A stretch of 64,000 nt of DNA from Nereocystis luetkeana (Eukaryota; Sar; Phaeophyceae; Laminariales; Laminariaceae): NCBI GenBank assembly GCA_031213475.1, contig JARUPZ010000024.1, positions 2,763,403 through 2,827,402 on the forward strand. Direction: 5' to 3'. The notes under the pieces were generated by a model. It searched no databases, was not told where the DNA came from, and worked only from the letters and a program-made list of their open reading frames with translations. The number at the start of each line of letters is the position of its first letter. Position 1 is the stretch's first letter. This document shows, one piece after another, positions 58,801-64,000 of this stretch. A program made the translations under genes and the position numbers.

Positions 58801-61800
58801 AATATCGATATCAAAACATAAGCTCAAATCTCAATTTCGAATCTCAGAGCATAATCTCACCCCCTTGCTTCCATCTCCGTCGACGTCCATGGGAGCCTGA
58901 GACGTCGTCGAATAAACACGCCGCGTTACCACGCAAAACCATCCGAAGGGCCAGAGGAGTTCCATGCAGGCACAACCAGGCACCATGTGTAAAAGGGGAT
59001 GGGGGCGGGAACAGGGGGGTGAAACACACGTACGTTGAGAGCGAAGAAAATAGTACTCACCAAGGTAAAATACATACAAAGGAGTTCCACGCAGGCATTC
59101 ACACCGCGACGGGGACGAGGAGAAAACGTGGATGGAGGCGGGGACAGGAAGGGGGGGCGGGGGAGGGGAGGGGGGACGAATATCACGTAGCACTCCGGCC
59201 GGGAAAGTCATCCCGCTCGATGTTGAAAACAGAGTCCCGCGCTGATCATATTTTCCGGCCAAACGGGTACAAGATCAGGTGTTTGGGAAAAGAAAATTCA
59301 TGCTACACTCACCCCGAGGGTCGAATCGATTGAAATACTCCCTCTCGTAAAAAAAACACGTACCGTACATATATGCGTGCATACGGTGTTATGCCACTTT
59401 TAGTATTTTTCCTGAGGCGTTCTTCCACCCTAGAGTTATCGGAGCCCATCTTGTCACCATCGATTATCACGGGGGAACAAACAGTAGTGAATCAGAGCCG
59501 AATACGATGTCCAGAGCTGGTCACTACATATGCCCACCCGGAATAATATGTACGAGTACATATACATTTTGCTACGGGGGGCCACGGTAGTCAGGACCAA
59601 GCGTTGGCCCATCGTGGGTTCTGATTCTTAGATTCTTACTACACATGCCCACCCGGATATGTATGATTATATTAGTAGGGGGGGACATAGTAATCAGGAC
59701 CAAATATGGTGGGTGAACACAGGGGGATACCTGGCCTTTGAGTCCATCGGGCGTTCTGATTACTACAGCCCCCTGCAATATTAGGTATTAATATATTATT
59801 ACGGGGGGCCATAGTATTTAGGACCAAACGTTGTGAGCAAACATAGGAGGACACGCGTTTCTTTGTCCATCGTGGGTTATGATTACTGCAGATGCCCAAC
59901 CGGAATAATACGTGCAGGTATGACAGATTATAGGGGGGGGGGGGCACGGTAATCCGGACCAAATATTGGTGCGAATACGTAAGGGGAAAAGTGGCCTTTG
60001 GGTCCATCGGGGGTTCTAATTACTACATATGCCCACCCGGAATATACTATGGCGATGAAGTCAATGTGGGCTGAACACCAACACCATAATTACTACATAT
60101 GCCCACCCGGATCTTATCAAGGCGATGGAGTTAATGTGGGCACCAGGAACCACAAGAACAACAACACCATACGTACACACGAGTTCTGTAAATACGTCTT
60201 TGTGAAAAAAAAAGAAAGTCCTTCGCTGTTGTGCCGATTCTTTTGAAAAAAACAACCCACATGCCAAAATGTCCCTAGAAATAAAATGACCACATTTCGA
60301 TTAAGCACTCCTGCTGTAGTATTGAAAAGGTCCATAAGCTTGTATACTTATTTATTGGCACAGTGGTACACACCAATGGGTACAAAGTTCTCCTGGTAGT
60401 GGTGACCAGGCCAACTCGGAGCATCCAAACAGCAAAGCTTGCTCGCCCGCATTGACGCTGAACACGGCAGCTCATCCCCGTGATGATAGCTCTCAACAAA
60501 TGGCAGCCGTTTTAGCTGAGAGCCGTCTTCATTGATAGATTCAATGACACGTTGACATTTTGGCCGAACAAACTTTGGAAAACACAACAAAAAAAACGCG
60601 AAATTTCAAAGCGTGCTCGCTCATTAACGTCAACGTGCGAGCTCATTCATCCCAGCCAAGACAGCTCTCAACCAAACAAGTATTTTGTGATGAGAGCTGT
60701 CTTGGTGGGATGGGATGACCTGCTGACATTGCGCACTCACTACCAATAGCAAGCTTTGAAATCCCGATATTTCAAGTTTTCCTGATAACAGGATTTCATA
60801 GGTACCGACCGCCAAAGTACGAGCTTGAGGTTTGAATTGGGCGCCGGCTCTACATGGAGGCCAGTTAACCATTTTAGAACCGCAGTCCCGTTTTGGGGAC
60901 ACACCACTCAAATATCAAGTAGTTTGACCCCAAAACGGGACAGCGGTTCTACAGGGGTTAAGACGATGGGCTATTTGCTGAGTCCGCCACAACAAAGACT
61001 AGTATCAAGGAAGACATAGATAACCGACTACCAGACGCGCACGTACGTTCGGTCCGCCACAAAGGCTGTTAGCATCGAGTAAAACATAGTTATCGGCCAC
61101 CAGACGCACACACGTGTACGTTCGTCATTCAACGTGAGTAACATTGAGCGCGTCATATAGACGGAGGTACAGTAGGTTGTCAAAATGGGCTCACCGCAGA
61201 AACACGAAACAGGTATTGACACCTACGGCATGTAAACAGGGGTCCATTTGCAGAGAAAAAACAATCAACTTCTCGAGTAGTTCGTCGCCAAAAACGGGGC
61301 TGCAGCCCTAAAGGCGCTAATCACACACGAACAAATAGCACTACGCATTATAGTATACATACACACGTTCGCCACTTGAACCGAGATTTGTTTCTGGTCG
61401 ACGCAAACGAGTTGCCAACCATCGCAATACACGGTGCCGACATCGCCGCTGTGCACCGGTGCCATTGGTACATATTTACATACAAACGTCCGCCCCCCTC
61501 TGAGCGTTGTTCTGATCGACACAAAAATGAGTCGCCAGCCATCGTGAATACATAGCCGACAAAGCTGCTGTGACTTCATTGGCGGAGGTTACCACACCTT
61601 CAACCCTTCTAGAACCGAACTCTGCCCTATGAATATCAATAGAAGGGTTCAGGGGTGTAGCCTGAATGGAGGGCTGCCTTCAGACGGAGAAATGCGCGTT
61701 GGCACGTTATTCACACGATAGGCTGGCTTACCGCGTCATCGGCCGCCTTGTCCCCAGCGGCCGGCGCCTCACTTGCTACTGCTGGTGCTTCCTGTACAGA

Positions 61801-63733
61801 AACACGCACCAGTACGATAACAGCACAGAGCGGGGAGGGGAGAGAGACGAGGACGGGGATGGGGGGGTACTCATTTGTTGCTTGCCTCAAGTCATTTAAC
61901 CATTGACCACGCATCCCTCTCGAGAGACGAAAAACCGTTCCTGCTCCTAGTAGAGACACCCACAACAGTTAGGCGCTCATTACGTTGTTTCCATGTATTA
62001 CAGTAGTTTTTTTTTTCCTAGTAGTATCCCGTTCCTGTTTCGTCGCCTGTGGCCACCGTTTATCTCCGATGGGGTGGGGGGCCCACTATCATGCATGGCC
62101 GTAGTCGTACGAGGGCGGGGGGGGGGTATAACGGGGGTGGTTCGTTGCAAAGCTCAAGAGTAGTACACTTTTCACGCTTCTTTCCGCGCATCGGTAGTAA
62201 CTCTCTTTTTAGATGCCGCTATCTTACTCTCTCTTCATCTCCCTCACCTACATCTGTCTCCCTCTCACCTTCCTCTCCCCCTATAGCCCTAACACACACC
62301 CCGACTCTCCGAACAAAAAACGAAGAGCATGGCAAAAAAGAAACAACTCCGAAAAACGGCTTCTCACCTGCACGACCTCCTTCATCATCTCGGCTGACTG
62401 CACGTGGAACATGCCGTGGATGTCGTGCTTCACGTTCACCCGTACCTTCGACACCCCCTCTCCTTGAGGCACATCCACCTTCAACGAACAAACGTAACAA
62501 TCCCAGCAACAACAGCGAATCACGAATGTTTGAAGTCAGAACCGGGTCTCACAAAACAGCAAACAGACGCGAGGCATTGTACAGTTGTTCGAGGTCAATA
62601 TTACTTCCAAAGTTACCGTCAACGTTACCGCCGAAGGTACCATCAACGTTACCACCAAAGGCACCATCAACGTTGTCGCCGAAGTTACCGGAAATTTTAC
62701 CGCAAAAGTACCGTCAATGCTATACTACCGTCAAAGTCATCATCGAAAGTTACCGTCAACAACACCGTCAACATTACTGTTAACTGTACCGTTGCCCTCA
62801 AGGTCACCGCCAACACGACTAATAGCGCTACCACGTAACGGTACCGCGAACATTACCGCTACCGCAAACATTACCGTTGCCGGTAACACTGCCTACAGTT
62901 ACCTCATAGAAAATCGATATGATGACATTGATATTTCCGCTTTATAACGGAACCATTTCGGCGGTATCGTCGAGGCTGTTGTACCTTGAACGTGCCGATC
63001 TCCGAGGAGCAGCCGGAGGGGAGGTCCGCCTCGCCGTCGTAAGCAGCCGTCAGCGTGAACGGTTCGCCCATGTTGAAGATTACACGTCGGACCTGCGCAC
63101 GCATCCCCAGCATAATCGTCACGGATAACAAAATATCGTCGTTTCATTTCATGACAAGATAAACAGCAGCAACAACGAGCAAATAATTCGCTGCAAGCAG
63201 CAACGTCATGTTCTACGTAGTCCCGAGTATAACGGGGGACCACATACATTGAACAGTCCCAAATATTGTTGGTAAAAACAGGGAAATGTGTTGGGTTTTT
63301 GTGTGTACCTTAGGTCATATTAGCTATTATGGTCACCCCGCAAGAGCAGCAACCGACACACGACAGAGGAGTGGTTGGCACGACCGTGCGGTGAGCTCAA
63401 CAGCTCAATCGCCAATCAAAGGCCATGGACCAATCGAGTGCAACATCACGGACCAATCAACCGGCGTGCGTGGAGCGATAAAAAGTCGTGGGCTTACCAC
63501 AGGGTCATGAACCAATCACGGGCAACGTCATGAAACAGAAAAATGTTGCGGACGAAAATTTACAGTTTGCGGACCGATCAACTGCAACGCCATCGACCAA
63601 TCACGCTTCACGAGTCAATCACGCCGCATTTTAATGCAATGCCTTATCACCTTCGGGGTCTCGTCGCCCTTGGCAAAAATTCTGAGAGAGTTACCCGCCG
63701 CCTCGGCCTCCGCCGCGTCTTCTTCGCCCTCTT
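50626..63733 (-). CDS. HSP110/HSPA4-family chaperone, C-terminal ~485 residues (5' end beyond window)
   Basis: Thirteen exons (minus): 63651-63733, 62985-63092, 62368-62478, 61732-61791, 58861-58896, 58055-58201, 57392-57481, 55681-55832, 54798-54915, 53733-53822, 52834-52929, 51916-52092 and 50626-50814 (stop TAA). All have GT/AG borders and keep the frame. They cover the substrate-binding beta domain (FNMGEPFTLTAAYDG, VRVNVKHDIHGMFHV), the long acidic/Ala/Ser linker of Hsp110s (three exons), and the alpha-helical domain (ELESYVYTMRDKL, LTAAEDWLYSDEGFDSS, KKAERWLFQKLDQQ, CRPVMNTPKPAPQP). An acidic tail ends METDEVEQLA rather than EEVD. Hsp110s are cytosolic nucleotide-exchange factors for Hsp70 and hold unfolded proteins. 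The ATPase domain and start codon lie to the right of 64000. Introns average about 1 kb and are full of repeats; the 2.9-kb intron 58897-61731 is the largest. Confidence 0.93.
51805..51830 (+). repeat. Poly-G homopolymer in HSP110 intron
   Basis: About 26 consecutive G. The flanking (50820-51890) is a purine-rich, AGAGAG-type low-complexity intron with no gene. Confidence 0.95.
52109..52146 (+). repeat. (CAG)n microsatellite beside HSP110 exon 12
   Basis: About 12 CAG triplets, intronic, ending a few bases upstream (minus sense) of the acceptor for exon 51916-52092. Length change here could touch splicing. Confidence 0.9.
52735..52815 (+). repeat. (CT)n microsatellite
   Basis: Pure CTCTCT over about 40 bases within a longer pyrimidine tract in the intron after exon 52834-52929. 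Confidence 0.95.
55070..55464 (-). pseudogene. Three tandem relics of an HSP110 exon in the adjoining intron
   Basis: Blocks at 55070-55140, 55233-55299 and 55396-55464 are diverged copies of the exon at 54798-54915. The middle one translates YSDEGFDSFKSLYTVKPKDL against the true YSDEGFDSSKSVYTAKLKEL. The outer two have frame breaks or stops. Shared intronic flank (ATAAGGATGAGGC...GGTTAGCGG) recurs with them at about 165-220-bp spacing, so exon plus flank was tandemly copied and then decayed. Confidence 0.8.
56457..56554. mobile_element. Hairpin MITE family D copy
   Basis: Arms nearly perfect around ATTCAAACTTCAAGTAG; right edge TTAA. A half copy lies just upstream (56385-56432). Confidence 0.85.
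57102..57196. mobile_element. Hairpin MITE family D copy
   Basis: Arms AGGACCGCAGTCCCG / complement, right edge TTAA. Intronic in HSP110. Confidence 0.85.
57242..57380 (-). repeat. Repeat family A fragment between two poly-G runs
   Basis: An inverted 55-bp piece of family A (57301-57355) lies between poly-G tracts at 57249-57272 and 57358-57380, again showing its association with C/G runs. It is adjacent to HSP110 exon 57392-57481. Confidence 0.7.
57724..57984. repeat. About 130-bp tandem duplication
   Basis: Two nearly identical copies (ACAAGCGAGTGAGCGAGCG ... AAATCAAGCTTGAACA), differing by two AG units. It is a recent event in an HSP110 intron. Confidence 0.92.
59500..60130. repeat. Tandem array of about 117-bp units related to MITE C
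   Basis: CATATGCCCACCCGGA recurs at 59526, 59644, 60026 and 60095, with weaker forms at 59766 and 59886. Between them is a GGGGGGCCATAGTAATCAGGACC block resembling the left end of MITE family C. Confidence 0.8.
60865..60961. mobile_element. Hairpin MITE family D copy, TTAA on both sides
   Basis: TTAA at 60865-60868 and 60958-60961; arms as in other copies. Confidence 0.85.
61864..62030 (-). mobile_element. LINE 3'-end fragment with poly-C terminus, inverted
   Basis: Poly-G followed by TACTCATTTGTTGCTTGCC, then CATTGACCACGCATCCCTC and GGCGCTCATTACGTTG: the reverse complement of 7150-7308. Confidence 0.8.
62595..62900. repeat. GTTACCGTCAAC minisatellite
   Basis: Imperfect 18-24-bp units (ACGTTACCGCCGAAG and similar) in the HSP110 intron between exons 2 and 3 of those visible. 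VTVN-rich frames over it are artefacts. Confidence 0.85.
63228..63341. mobile_element. MITE family C copy
   Basis: Left end TATAACGGGGGACCA; core AATATTGTTGGTAAAAACAG; the right end is diverged. Intronic in HSP110. Confidence 0.7.
63400..63630. repeat. CCAATCA-rich minisatellite
   Basis: GACCAATCA or similar every 30-40 bases in the intron next to exon 63651-63733. A TTTTCGTTTCGCACAGCAAG repeat follows beyond that exon (63775-63925, three copies). Confidence 0.7.
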
Positions 63734-64000
63734 CTGCAGGAGATACACAAAAAACCAGAAACGCGAGGCGTCTCGTTTTCGTTTTCATTTTCGTTTCGCA
63801 CAGCAAGCAAGACACGGTCAAACAAAAAAAACGAAAACGCCCTTGTTTCGTTTCTCACAGCGAACAAGATATACAATGCCGAAATGAAAAATCGAACATG
63901 TTTTTCGTTTCGCACAGCAAGCAAACAAGACACACCGCACGAAATAAAAAAGAAAGAACGGAGACGAAAAGCGCCGGGGGAAAAAACAAAAAAAACGTGA

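Overview
The window is nuclear DNA of a complex eukaryote, most likely a brown alga of the Ectocarpus type (stramenopile). The signs are small exons with GT/AG introns of several hundred bases to 5 kb, a GC-rich coding composition, CAG/CTG-coded Ala/Ser/Gln tracts, long poly-C/poly-G runs, a dense layer of small transposon relics, and a degenerate LINE 3' end of a type I associate with Ectocarpus from general knowledge. The organism call is an inference. Ribosome binding sites and operons do not apply. One 100-N assembly gap lies at 3762-3861.

Layout. (1) 0.5-8.3 kb, minus strand: pieces of an AGC/PDK1-like protein kinase (glycine loop, VAIK lysine exon, HRD exon). Its HRD exon has broken reading frame and its downstream catalytic exons are not visible; they may lie in the N gap. 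(2) 8.6-15.5 kb, minus strand: a complete four-exon gene for a small TPR protein with the Hsp70/Hsp90 carboxylate-clamp residues. Its 5.3-kb first intron contains an intact tRNA-Lys(CUU). (3) 17.2-19.6 kb, plus strand: a two-exon gene for a 589-aa disordered protein of unknown function. (4) 20-29 kb: tandem arrays (a tRNA-like array and a GAGCTA satellite), transposon relics, and two decayed genes. (5) 30.4-32.7 kb, minus strand: an unrecognised six-exon gene whose splice phases all agree. (6) 33.9-34.8 kb: a 289-aa coiled-coil/poly-Ala protein, related to the relic at 29 kb. (7) 35-44.6 kb: almost purely mobile DNA, with nested SINEs, an inverted duplication, a 770-bp element with perfect inverted ends, and a hAT-like element with target duplications. 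(8) 44.6-45.8 kb: a 371-aa protein related to the relic at 23 kb. (9) 45.8-50.6 kb: simple repeats with no supported gene. (10) 50.6-63.7 kb, minus strand: thirteen exons giving the C-terminal ~485 residues of an HSP110 (HSPA4-family) nucleotide-exchange factor; its ATPase half lies beyond the right edge.

The two best-supported genes, the TPR co-chaperone-like protein and HSP110, both belong to the Hsp70 chaperone network, but they are 35 kb apart and nothing shows that they are co-regulated. The most unusual signal is a 9-bp word, TA-CCAGG-TA or TA-CCTGG-TA. It occurs more than 20 times, and in four places it sits as an exact TA-flanked insertion inside a repeat whose uninterrupted version is also present in the window. 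This looks like the excision footprint of a TA-targeting transposon.
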